Assembly (NCBI GenBank): GCA_002780005.1
Contig: PEWV01000013.1
Span: forward strand, 1 to 62,490
Direction: 5' to 3'
From: Candidatus Aquitaenariimonas noxiae
GTDB lineage: Bacteria; Omnitrophota; Gorgyraeia; Aquitaenariimonadales; Aquitaenariimonadaceae
Length of the DNA: 62,490 nt
Shown here: positions 17,624 to 26,752 of the stretch, one piece after another
Numbering within the stretch: the stretch's first letter is position 1
Layout of the letters: the number at the start of each line of letters is the position of its first letter
Notes under the pieces: model-generated
The model's database searches: none
The model's input: the letters and a program-made list of their open reading frames with translations, nothing else
Told to the model about the DNA's origin: nothing
Translations under genes and position numbers: made by a program

Positions 17624-17800
17624 TTATCTGTCAGATAGATTTTTTTGATTTGGTTTTGTCGGACATTCGTTGTAATAATTGCACACTATGCAGCAGAGAT
17701 TTTCTTCATTTCTTTCGCCTCTGTACCATTTAGTTTCGCAAGTCCAGTATACCTGGCATTTTTCGCAGCAGTTTAACTTTTTTTCGTTCCGTATACTCAT
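17624..17800 (-). CDS. Small Cys-rich protein (58 residues), putative metal-binding
   Basis: An ideal Shine-Dalgarno AGGAGG lies 5 to 6 bases before the ATG. The 58-residue product has eight cysteines in CCEKCQ, TCETKW, CCIVC and ECP arrangements, which looks like a zinc ribbon or a small Fe-S-like site. It has a soluble, charged N-terminus and many Tyr/Trp residues between the Cys clusters. I do not recognise a named family; I have the impression of similar short proteins in Omnitrophota-like genomes but cannot verify it. It is convergent with the MFS gene and divergent from the ASKHA gene. Confidence 0.65.
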   Translation of the reverse strand: MSIRNEKKLNCCEKCQVYWTCETKWYRGERNEENLCCIVCNYYNECPTKPNQKNLSDR

Positions 17801-17869
17801 TATTCCTCCTACTGTAATTATAATTCTTTTTGACCATATGTCAACCTCTTTTTAAAATATGTAATTATT

Positions 17870-17897
17870 TTGACAAAATCTTTTATTTGGGTATAAT
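17870..17897 (+). promoter_or_regulatory. Strong sigma-70-type promoter
   Basis: Perfect TTGACA (17870-17875), a 16-base spacer and perfect TATAAT (17892-17897). Expected start near 17904. It drives the ASKHA protein gene at 18067 and a short frame before it. Confidence 0.7.
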
Positions 17898-17919
17898 AAT
17901 TTCTGACGATAGAGATAAA

Positions 17920-18054
17920 ATGATGGCGATTACAGTATTTCTCGAGCAAGGCTTGCCTGCCCATATTCAAAAAGTTTACCTTAACGAATTCCATAAAGAC
18001 AAGAACTCCGCAACATATATTACCGGACATTCTGTCCGTTGTAAGAAAGGCTGA
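17920..18054 (+). CDS. Possible short leader ORF (44 codons)
   Basis: It starts MMAITVFLEQG 16 bases after the expected transcription start and ends in TGA 12 bases before the ASKHA gene, in the same frame as it. It has a plausible composition but no good Shine-Dalgarno and no recognised family. It could be a leader peptide, a decayed N-terminal extension of the downstream gene, or chance. Confidence 0.25.
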   Translation: MMAITVFLEQGLPAHIQKVYLNEFHKDKNSATYITGHSVRCKKG

Positions 18055-18066
18055 AAAAATCAATAA

Positions 18067-19257
18067 ATGGCTAACCTCGCTGCCGCGTTAGATATAGGAA
18101 CTACAAATATAGGCGGAGCCTTGATAGATCTCGATAAAAAAAGAGTGATTTCAAGCCTCGATGTTCCTAATGAACAGATAGCTTATGGCGATGATATCAT
18201 AAGCAGGCTGAAATTTGCCGGCGCTAAAGATGGAATAAGAGAGCTGAATAAAAAAGTATTAAATTCTATAAACAATATCATCGATTCTTTAATCAAGAAA
18301 TCAAAGGCGGATAAAGGCGATTTAGTGCGCATCTTGGCGGTTGGAAATACAGCAATGTACCATTTAACCCTTCTTTTTCCTGTCGAAACCCTTGCCACCG
18401 CACCTTATGAGGCCTTTGAGTCAAAACTTATCAAAAAAGAAGCAAGCGGACTTGGGCTAAAAAAATTTTCGAAAACAGAGTTTATATTCCTACCAAACAT
18501 AGGAGGATTTGTCGGTTCAGACGCACTAGGTGTAATTATCGCAACAAATATGCATAAAAACGGACCCGTGAAGCTGGCAATTGACTTAGGCACTAACGGA
18601 GAAATCATTTTAGGAAATAAAGATAAAATATTAGTGACTTCAACGGCCGCCGGTCCGGCATTTGAAGGGTGGCACATAAGCTGCGGCATGAGGCCTGCGC
18701 CGGGCGCCATTATACACTTTGATATAAAAAACTCCAAAACATCGGTAAAAACGATCGGAAATCTCCTGCCGAAAGGAATAGCCGGAAGCGGCCTGATTAA
18801 AATTATAGGCAAATTGGTAGAAAACGGCCGCATAGATAAGACAGGCAGGTTAACGCCGGACGTATTTACTGTTTATGAGAAGGGTAAAAGAAAAATATAT
18901 CTCAACCAGAAAGACATAAGGGAAGTTCAGCTTGCTAAATCAGCGATTTTTACAGCCATAACTTTTCTAAAAATAAATTACGATTTGGATTATCAAAATT
19001 TATACGAGACAATTGTTACAGGAAGGTTTGGCGGGGCATTAGATGCCAAGGACTTGCTGAGGATAGCTGCCGTTCCGAGAGAAGCCGGAGGAAAAAAGTT
19101 TAATTTTATAGAAAACCTTGCGCTCAAAGGGGCTTCTATTCTTCTGGCGGAAAACAGAATCGAAGAGATAGAATCTATTTTAAAGATCACAAAGCATGTC
19201 GAACTGCAAAAGGAAAAGGCATTCCAAGAGGAGTTTGCTAAAGGATTAGCGTTTTAA
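18067..19257 (+). CDS. ASKHA-domain protein, DUF4445/RACo-like
   Basis: 396 residues matching the middle and C-terminal part of corrinoid-protein reductive activators (RACo/RamA type). Seen: the phosphate 1 motif ALDIGTTNIGGALIDL (about 7-22), YGDDIISRL, LAVGNTAMYHL, then the second ATPase lobe with AIDLGTNGEIILGN (about 171-184), STAAGPAFEG and GSGLIKIIGK. Full activators carry an N-terminal 2Fe-2S ferredoxin domain; this one starts directly at the ASKHA fold, so electrons would have to come from a separate protein. No corrinoid methyltransferase is nearby. Probable role: ATP-dependent reactivation of a corrinoid or related metalloprotein; unproven. Confidence 0.78.
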   Translation: MANLAAALDIGTTNIGGALIDLDKKRVISSLDVPNEQIAYGDDIISRLKFAGAKDGIRELNKKVLNSINNIIDSLIKKSKADKGDLVRILAVGNTAMYHLTLLFPVETLATAPYEAFESKLIKKEASGLGLKKFSKTEFIFLPNIGGFVGSDALGVIIATNMHKNGPVKLAIDLGTNGEIILGNKDKILVTSTAAGPAFEGWHISCGMRPAPGAIIHFDIKNSKTSVKTIGNLLPKGIAGSGLIKIIGKLVENGRIDKTGRLTPDVFTVYEKGKRKIYLNQKDIREVQLAKSAIFTAITFLKINYDLDYQNLYETIVTGRFGGALDAKDLLRIAAVPREAGGKKFNFIENLALKGASILLAENRIEEIESILKITKHVELQKEKAFQEEFAKGLAF

Positions 19258-19265
19258 ACCTTGCG

Positions 19266-19295
19266 TTGACTTACAAGTCGTATATATGCTAAAAT
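19266..19295 (+). promoter_or_regulatory. Candidate promoter for purN
   Basis: TTGACT (19266-19271), an 18-base spacer and TAAAAT (19290-19295), 31 bases before the purN ATG, which is preceded by AAGAGGG. Confidence 0.5.
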
Positions 19296-19326
19296 TAGTA
19301 TCCTAAGAATAGCGTAAGAGGGTTAA

Positions 19327-19938
19327 ATGATAAATATAGCGGTATTATGCTCCGGAAACGGCTCCAATTTCCAGGCGCTGGCAGAATCTATAAATAAGGG
19401 GTATATAAAAAATGCGAAAATAGCTGTCATGGTAACCGATATCCCGGGTTGCTTTGCCAGAGAACGAGCTAAAAAATTAGGCATTGATACGCTGATTGCA
19501 GAGCGGAAAAATTTCAAGACTAAAAAAGATTTCGAAAAATACATTATAGACGAACTGAAGAAAAAGGATATAGGTCTCGTTGTGCTTGCAGGCTACATGA
19601 GGATGCTGGGCCAGGAATTTGTAAAAGAATACAGAAATAAGATCCTCAATATTCATCCGGCCCTCCTGCCTTCTTTTAAAGGCACGCAAGGAATAAAGGA
19701 TGCCCTGGACTATGCCGTCAAGGTGACAGGCCCTACAGTTCATTTTGTGAATGCAGAAATGGATCAGGGCCCTATTATAATTCAAGAAGCTATAGAGATT
19801 GAGGATACCGACACAGAAGGAACGCTTGCCCCGAGAATTCACGAAATCGAGCATAGAATTTATCCGAAGGCTGTAAAATTATTTGTGGATGGCAAACTGA
19901 AGATATCCGGACGAAAGGTAATTGTAAAAGATGAATAA
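19327..19938 (+). CDS. purN: Phosphoribosylglycinamide formyltransferase
   Basis: Transfers formyl from 10-formyl-tetrahydrofolate to GAR, the third step of purine synthesis. 203 residues, standard length. Seen: the N-terminal GNGSNFQAL phosphate loop (about 9-17), the catalytic Asn-His pair in ILNIHPALLPSF (about 106-117), and VHFVNAEMDQGPII with the catalytic Asp (about 138-151). It is the first gene after a promoter, and its stop overlaps the following reductase gene by 8 bases. Other purine genes occur 5 kb downstream, so the pathway is split between two places in this window. Confidence 0.95.
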   Translation: MINIAVLCSGNGSNFQALAESINKGYIKNAKIAVMVTDIPGCFARERAKKLGIDTLIAERKNFKTKKDFEKYIIDELKKKDIGLVVLAGYMRMLGQEFVKEYRNKILNIHPALLPSFKGTQGIKDALDYAVKVTGPTVHFVNAEMDQGPIIIQEAIEIEDTDTEGTLAPRIHEIEHRIYPKAVKLFVDGKLKISGRKVIVKDE

Positions 19939-21160
19939 TAACGACATGGTGGACGTTTCTATAGTCGGAGGCGGTCCTATAGGCATCCACACCGCGATCA
20001 GGCTCGCAGACGCTGGTATAGGGGTGACAATAATAGAAGACGATTCTATCATTGGAGAACCCAGGTGGTGTACCGGGCTTATAAGCGAGGATGTATTTGA
20101 TATATTTGATATTTCAAGGGATTCCCTGCAGAATAGGCTTTTTTCAGCACGTGTAATATCCCCGCTGGGAAATGAAATGAAATTTGTTAACAGGCGGATG
20201 AAAGCATGCATCATAGATAGGACAAAATTTGACCAGGAGCTTTACAATAAGGCTAAGAAAAAAGGAGTAAGATTTTTATTAAGCACTCACTGTTTTGACA
20301 TAGAAAAGAATTCTTCACATATCAAACTATCCCTTAAATCAAACAATGAACCCTCTTATCTTTACGCAAAACTTTGCGTTTTGGCCACCGGGATAAAGTA
20401 TGATCTACACAGCAAAATTGGTCTGGGACAACCGAGCCAGTTCTTAGATTCTATACAATCGGAATTTTCTACAAAAGATGTTGAAAATGTCGAAATATAT
20501 TTAGGAAGCGTTTTTGCCCCGCAGTCTTTCGCATGGGTTGTCCCAGTAAATTCCGGCGTGTCAAGAATAGGAGTGAGCACAAGTTCGAATTCATATAGTT
20601 ACCTTATGAAACTGTTAGAATCAGATTACCTTAAAGACCGGGTTGTTAAAACAGATAAGCCAAAAATGGTTAAACGGCCTATTCCCGTGGGCACTATAAG
20701 GAAAACATTTGCCGATAGAATATTAGTTATCGGCGACGCTGCCGGGCAGGTTAAACCTATAAGCGGCGGGGGTATTTATTACGGGTTGATCAGCTCAAAC
20801 ATAGCATCGGAAGTTATTATAAATGCGTTTAAAAAAAGCCGCTTTGACGAAAACTCCTTGTCAACTTATGAAACCCGCTGGAAAAAAAAAATAGGTTTTG
20901 AACTAACGATAGGGCTGTGGTTGAGGGATTCTTTTAGCAATTGCACCGACGAGCAGATAGATTCTTTGGTGCAGTTATGCAGCCAGCCGAATATTTTGAG
21001 TGTTTTTCAAAAATATGATTATTTCAACAGTCACTCGAAGCTTTTCAAGACACTTATAAAAAAGCCGGCATTTTGGAGCACTATTTATAAAATATACAAA
21101 ATTTTGAGCGGTGAAAGCAATATAAACATGGAGCAACAGATGGAAGCAATTATAAAATAA
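19931..21160 (+). CDS. FAD-dependent oxidoreductase, geranylgeranyl reductase family
   Basis: 409 residues. A dinucleotide fold opens the protein: VSIVGGGPIGIHTAIRLA (about 8-25) with the acidic residue at IIED. The C-terminal FAD motif RILVIGDAAGQVKPISGGG (about 260-278) matches the geranylgeranyl reductase/FixC class of flavoproteins. Such enzymes reduce prenyl double bonds of lipids or quinones. It overlaps purN by 8 bases and precedes eno by 18, so it is cotranscribed with metabolic genes that give no clue to its function. Substrate unknown; a role in lipid or quinone side-chain saturation is a guess from the family. Confidence 0.82.
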   Translation: MNNNDMVDVSIVGGGPIGIHTAIRLADAGIGVTIIEDDSIIGEPRWCTGLISEDVFDIFDISRDSLQNRLFSARVISPLGNEMKFVNRRMKACIIDRTKFDQELYNKAKKKGVRFLLSTHCFDIEKNSSHIKLSLKSNNEPSYLYAKLCVLATGIKYDLHSKIGLGQPSQFLDSIQSEFSTKDVENVEIYLGSVFAPQSFAWVVPVNSGVSRIGVSTSSNSYSYLMKLLESDYLKDRVVKTDKPKMVKRPIPVGTIRKTFADRILVIGDAAGQVKPISGGGIYYGLISSNIASEVIINAFKKSRFDENSLSTYETRWKKKIGFELTIGLWLRDSFSNCTDEQIDSLVQLCSQPNILSVFQKYDYFNSHSKLFKTLIKKPAFWSTIYKIYKILSGESNINMEQQMEAIIK

Positions 21161-21175
21161 AAAGGAGGAGAGTAA

Positions 21176-22716
<1,541 letters not shown>

Positions 22717-22724
22717 AAAAAGAG

Positions 22725-22753
22725 TTGCATCACGCAATATATAGTGTTATAAT
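22725..22753 (+). promoter_or_regulatory. Promoter before structured RNA and tRNA-fMet
   Basis: TTGCAT (22725-22730), a 17-base spacer and perfect TATAAT (22748-22753). Expected start near 22760; the transcript would contain the multi-helix region (22805-22934) and then the initiator tRNA. Confidence 0.6.
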
Positions 22754-22804
22754 GACACTGGTTACACACAGGGGGATGTAAAATTTAGAAGCTTAGTTCT
22801 TTGA

Positions 22805-22934
22805 TTATAAATACCTTTTAGGAGAGGATGAATATTAAGAAGGAAAACGACGTTTTCTTTCTTAAGAAAAACAAGGTCACTAAGACCTTTGTAGCCAGTG
22901 TGCACATAGTACACCCCCTAAAGGTATCGTATAA
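22805..22934 (+). ncRNA. Candidate structured RNA: closing stem plus three hairpins
   Basis: The ends pair: TTATA (22805-22809) with TATAA (22930-22934), ATACC (22811-22815) with GGTAT (22923-22927), and, across a bulge, TTT plus AGG with CCTAAA (22917-22922). Inside lie three hairpins: a 13-15 bp stem TTAAGAAGGAAAACG/CGTTTTCTTTCTTAA (22835-22865), AAGGTC/GACCTT with loop ACTAA (22873-22889), and GTGTGC/GTACAC with loop ACATA (22898-22914). The layout is a four-way junction. A promoter precedes it and tRNA-fMet follows by 36 bases. I do not recognise a known RNA family; it is not an obvious SRP RNA, 6S RNA or tmRNA. The structure was worked out by eye. Confidence 0.45.
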
Positions 22935-22970
22935 ATTAACAGATTATTCAGTAGCACCGACGTTTTTCAC

Positions 22971-23047
22971 TGCGGGGTGGAGCAGCCTGGTAGCTCGTCA
23001 GGCTCATAACCTGAAGGCCGTCCGTTCGAATCGGACCCCCGCTACCA
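22971..23047 (+). tRNA. Initiator tRNA-fMet (CAT)
   Basis: Cloverleaf with an encoded CCA. The first base pair of the acceptor is a T:T mismatch, while positions 2-7 GCGGGG pair with CCCCGC; a broken 1:72 pair is the bacterial initiator hallmark. The D stem has an A:T pair at 11:24. The anticodon loop is CTCATAA. The anticodon stem is TCAGG/CCTGA, so only two of the usual three consecutive G:C pairs are kept. Confidence 0.93.
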
Positions 23048-23109
23048 ATTTTTTATTTTATTATATTGTAAGCTATATAACGTGAACCAAATGAAGGAGG
23101 TGGAAAACA

Positions 23110-23511
23110 ATGACATTTGAAAGGATATTGAAAGAAAAAAAGGTTTATTTTGTAATGTTACTCTTGACATTGTGGTTTAGCTGTATCCCTTCCCCGTCAT
23201 TTGCTCTTCCGGTCAGCTCATGCGAGCAAGGAGTAAACCTCTCGCAAGATAAGGAAATTATAAATTCATTTCTCGAGCAAGAGCTGGTGGTTAAAAAATT
23301 AACCGACATGGGCCTATCTAAAGAGGAAATAAGTTCTCGATTAGATAAATTATCAGACACGCAAATTCATGCCTTAGCCATGAAGGTGGAGAGAATAAAG
23401 GCCGGCGGCGATGGTTGGGTGATACTGATCGTAATTATAGCACTTATCGCTGTAATCTTCTTCCTTCTGACACATGAAGTGACGGTAGAGCGCAAGGATA
23501 CCCGTAGGTAG
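23110..23511 (+). CDS. PA2779-family membrane protein
   Basis: 133 residues. A signal peptide or anchor (about 10-32) is followed by a polar helical part (about 45-98) with LTDMGLSKEEISSRLDKLS, then a GGDGW turn and a C-terminal membrane helix (about 104-121) with a positive tail. This matches the PA2779 family (DUF6627 type), which is found next to the C39-like PA2778-type peptidase, exactly as here. A strong AAGGAGG stands before the ATG. The pair is probably periplasmic and envelope linked; the biochemical role is unknown. Confidence 0.75.
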   Translation: MTFERILKEKKVYFVMLLLTLWFSCIPSPSFALPVSSCEQGVNLSQDKEIINSFLEQELVVKKLTDMGLSKEEISSRLDKLSDTQIHALAMKVERIKAGGDGWVILIVIIALIAVIFFLLTHEVTVERKDTRR

Positions 23512-23530
23512 AAACATCCGCTTTTGAAAC

Positions 23531-24700
23531 ATGCAAAAAGGATCGCCAAAGATATTGCTTTGTCTCGTGTTATGTCTCCTTGTTACCAGCGGGTGCGGAA
23601 CATATACAAAAACAAAAGCATCTTCAGCCGCTTATCTTATAAACGGCTCTATAGGTAATGCGGATTCGCATTACTACATACAAAACATCCCTTTTATTAA
23701 GCAAAAGGGCAACTTATGCGGTCCGGCCGCGTTAAGCTCAATCCTTAAATACTATAACAAAGACATATCGCAGGAAGAGATAGCGCGCAGCATATATCTT
23801 ATTCCGGTGCACGGCGTATTGAATATAGACCTTGAGAATTACGCCAAAGACAGAGGATTCTGGACGAATGTATCTTACGATAAGGATTTTACAAAACTAA
23901 AAGAAAATATTAAAAGAGATCTCCCTGTATTGGTCCTGGTAAGGTCTTCCCATATCCCATTTAAGAAAACGTATCATTACCTGGTAATTTTAGGTTACGA
24001 AGACGCCGAAGAAATATTTATCGCCCACTCCGGAGACCAGGCGAACGAGTCGCTTCACTATAAAGATTTCTTAAAAAATTGGGCAGAAGCTGATTATTGG
24101 TCTTTGGTAATATGCCCCAAAGAAAAGGTGAATTGGGATTTAGACGCTCAGGAGTATAACAACCTGGGCTTGATCTTTGAGCAGGAAGACCAGCTGGATA
24201 CCGCTATAGAAAAATATAAAAAATCTCTCGAGAAGTTTGAAAAACCTGAAACACTTTTTAATTTAGGGAATGCGTATCTAAAGAGCAAAAAATACGAAGA
24301 CGCCATTTTTTATTACAAAAGAACCCTAGAACTAGACCCAAACTTTGCCGATTGCTATAACAATCTGGCTTATACATACATGGAAAAAGATCTGGATCTC
24401 GACGAAGCCATAAAATATGCAAATCAGGCGCTGCAACTAAAGCCGGCAAATAAGATGTATTACCTGGACACCCTTGGCATGATTCAATTTAAGAAAGGCC
24501 TCTTTAACGATTCTATCAAGTCTTTTGAAGACGCCTCGGAGTTTGCAGCCGATAAAAAGATAGGCTCTATGATTTATTATCACCTGGGTATGGTGAAGTT
24601 AAAAGCCGGTTTGAATGAAGAAGCTAAAAAGGCTTTGCAGAAATCTTTAGAACTGGACCCGCAAAGCGAGGCGCAAGAAACTTTAAAGGGCTTACTATGA
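23531..24700 (+). CDS. PA2778-type lipoprotein: C39-like cysteine peptidase plus TPR
   Basis: 389 residues. A lipoprotein signal peptide ends in a TSGC lipobox (Cys22). Residues about 50-195 form a papain-like C39 domain: QKGNLCGPAALSSIL with Cys63 as nucleophile, YHYLVILGYED with the His (about 137-147), and FIAHSGD. Residues about 208-389 hold four or more TPR units with NLGNAYLKSKKYEDA-type helices. C39 domains cut after double-glycine leaders in bacteriocin export, but this stand-alone lipoprotein form is uncharacterised. It follows the PA2779-family gene by 19 bases. Probably lodged in the membrane facing the periplasm. Confidence 0.8.
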   Translation: MQKGSPKILLCLVLCLLVTSGCGTYTKTKASSAAYLINGSIGNADSHYYIQNIPFIKQKGNLCGPAALSSILKYYNKDISQEEIARSIYLIPVHGVLNIDLENYAKDRGFWTNVSYDKDFTKLKENIKRDLPVLVLVRSSHIPFKKTYHYLVILGYEDAEEIFIAHSGDQANESLHYKDFLKNWAEADYWSLVICPKEKVNWDLDAQEYNNLGLIFEQEDQLDTAIEKYKKSLEKFEKPETLFNLGNAYLKSKKYEDAIFYYKRTLELDPNFADCYNNLAYTYMEKDLDLDEAIKYANQALQLKPANKMYYLDTLGMIQFKKGLFNDSIKSFEDASEFAADKKIGSMIYYHLGMVKLKAGLNEEAKKALQKSLELDPQSEAQETLKGLL

Positions 24701-24734
24701 ATAAAGTAGTGATTTTAGAGAAACGAGGTAGGGT

Positions 24735-26027
24735 ATGATCGAAAGATATACGTTGCCAAAGATGGGAGAAATTTGGGGCGAAGAGAATAAATTTAAAAAG
24801 ATGTGTGAGATCGAAGTTCTCGCGTGCGAAGCCCTCTCTAAACTAGGCAAAATTCCTAAAACTTCATTATATAAAATTAAGAAAAATGCCCGCGTTGACA
24901 CCGACAGGATAAAAGAGATAGAAAAAAGCACAAAACACGATGTGGTAGCATTTTTAGTTGATCTATCCGATAAGATAGGCCCCGAGGCAAAATATCTGCA
25001 CATGGGGCTTACATCTAACGATATATTAGATACCACTCTCGGTTTGCTTATGAAAGAATCAAGCTCTCTTCTTTTGGATGACCTTAAGCAATTGGCCAGG
25101 GCTTTAAGAAAGAAAGCGAAGGAACATAAATATACGCTTATGATCGGCAGGACGCACGGGATCCATGCCGAACCTATTACCTTCGGGTTAAAATTAGCTT
25201 TATTTTATAGCGAAATGGAAAGGAACTACGAACGTCTTTTGAATGCCAGAGATGCCGTAAGCGTCGGCAAAATATCCGGCGCGGTCGGTACGTATGCGAA
25301 CATAGACCCTTCCGTGGAAAAATACGTGTGCAAAAAATTAGGCATTGAAGGGGCTAAGATTTCAAATCAGATCATCCAGAGAGACAGGCATGCCTATTTT
25401 TTATCAGTTTTAGCGCTAATAGGGTCATCGCTTGAAAAGATAGCCGTTGAGATCAGGCACCTGCAGCGCACAGAGGTCGGTGAGGCTGAAGAATATTTTT
25501 CAAAAGGACAGGCGGGATCAAGCGCCATGCCGCACAAAAAGAATCCGATTACATGCGAAAGGATTGCCGGACTTTCAAGGATCTTGAGAGGCAACGCTAT
25601 GGCCGCCTTTGAGAATATTCCGCTCTGGCATGAAAGAGACATATCCCACTCATCCGTAGAAAGGATAATAATACCGGATAGTACGACATTGCTGGATTAT
25701 ATGCTTAACACAATGACGGATTTAATAGAAAAATTAGTCGTGCATGAGGATGTCATGTTGAAAAATATCGGCAAAACAAACGGTTTGATATTTTCTCAGC
25801 AATTTCTTATTAAACTGATGGAAAAAGGATTTCCCAGAATGGTCGCCTATGCGATAGTGCAAAAATGCGCCCTTAAGGTATATGAGGAGAAAAAACATTT
25901 TAAGGAAATTATTTTGGAGAACGGGGATGTTTTAAAAGCGTTGTCTCCGGACGAGATAGAAAGTTGCTTTGATTTGAAACATCACACGAAATATGTGGAT
26001 AATATTTTCAGAAAAGTAGGCATATAA
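24735..26027 (+). CDS. purB: Adenylosuccinate lyase
   Basis: Cleaves SAICAR to AICAR and adenylosuccinate to AMP, with release of fumarate. 430 residues, normal for the short PurB type. Seen: MGLTSNDILDTT (about 95-106), GRTHGIHAEPIT with the catalytic His (about 138-149), and the fumarase/aspartase superfamily signature GSSAMPHKKNP (about 261-271), whose Ser acts as base. The gene has an AACGAGGTAGG region before the ATG. purC follows after only 2 bases. Confidence 0.96.
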   Translation: MIERYTLPKMGEIWGEENKFKKMCEIEVLACEALSKLGKIPKTSLYKIKKNARVDTDRIKEIEKSTKHDVVAFLVDLSDKIGPEAKYLHMGLTSNDILDTTLGLLMKESSSLLLDDLKQLARALRKKAKEHKYTLMIGRTHGIHAEPITFGLKLALFYSEMERNYERLLNARDAVSVGKISGAVGTYANIDPSVEKYVCKKLGIEGAKISNQIIQRDRHAYFLSVLALIGSSLEKIAVEIRHLQRTEVGEAEEYFSKGQAGSSAMPHKKNPITCERIAGLSRILRGNAMAAFENIPLWHERDISHSSVERIIIPDSTTLLDYMLNTMTDLIEKLVVHEDVMLKNIGKTNGLIFSQQFLIKLMEKGFPRMVAYAIVQKCALKVYEEKKHFKEIILENGDVLKALSPDEIESCFDLKHHTKYVDNIFRKVGI

Positions 26028-26029
26028 AA

Positions 26030-26752
26030 ATGGGCCCTGAAGCGAAAAGAAGTGAATTGATTTACGAAGGAAAAGCAAAAAAACTTTATAAAACAGACGA
26101 TCCAAATCTCTTGGTGCAGGAGTTTAAGGACGACGCTACGGCGTTTGGCGCCACAAAGCACGGCATAATAAACCAAAAAGGCGTTATTAATAACAGGATC
26201 TCGGAAATTGTTTTTAAACTTTTGGAATCAAAGGGTGTAGCGACACATTTTGTGCAAAGATTAAGCCCGAGGGAAATGCTCATAAAAAAAGTGAAGGTAA
26301 TCCCTCTCGAAATTACCATACGCAATATTGTCGCCGGAGGCATGGCGAAGTTACTCGGCCTTGAAGAAGGCCTCATATTAAAAGAACCCGTTTTAGAATA
26401 TCATTATAAAGAAGACAACCTTCACGATCCAATGATCAACGAATATCATATAAAGGCTCTCGGGTTAGCCAATACGGCGGATTTAAAAGTTATTAATTCC
26501 GTGTCTTTTCAAATAAATAATATACTTAAAAGCTTTTTTGACAGAAAGCATCTAATTCTGGTGGATTTCAAATTGGAATTCGGCAAGCATAAAGGTAAAA
26601 TTCTTCTGGGAGATGAAGTATCTCCCGATACATGCAGATTGTGGGATAAGACTACAAAAGAAAAACTCGACAAAGACAGGTTTAGAATGGATCTTGGCGG
26701 AGTAGAAGACGCTTATCATGAAGTCTTGCGAAGATTGGAGGTCGGTAATTAA
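26030..26752 (+). CDS. purC: SAICAR synthetase
   Basis: Joins CAIR with aspartate using ATP, the step before PurB in purine synthesis. 240 residues, standard. Seen: LIYEGKAKKLYKTDD at the start, FKDDATAFG, the signature PLEITIRNIVAGGMAK (about 92-107), and LILVDFKLEFGKHKGKILLGDE with the metal-binding acids near residues 176-197. It sits 2 bases after purB, and its stop overlaps the purM start in a TAATG, so the set is translationally coupled. Confidence 0.96.
   Translation: MGPEAKRSELIYEGKAKKLYKTDDPNLLVQEFKDDATAFGATKHGIINQKGVINNRISEIVFKLLESKGVATHFVQRLSPREMLIKKVKVIPLEITIRNIVAGGMAKLLGLEEGLILKEPVLEYHYKEDNLHDPMINEYHIKALGLANTADLKVINSVSFQINNILKSFFDRKHLILVDFKLEFGKHKGKILLGDEVSPDTCRLWDKTTKEKLDKDRFRMDLGGVEDAYHEVLRRLEVGN

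Noticed and set aside
19931-21160. Protein first considered as an electron-transfer flavoprotein dehydrogenase (FixC)
   Set aside because: No ETF genes or 4Fe-4S ferredoxin domain nearby; the motifs fit the wider geranylgeranyl reductase family better.
22828-23085. ORF of 85 codons starting after AGGAGAGG and running across tRNA-fMet
   Set aside because: It reads through a complete tRNA gene and through strong hairpins; the Shine-Dalgarno spacing is too short and the product resembles nothing.
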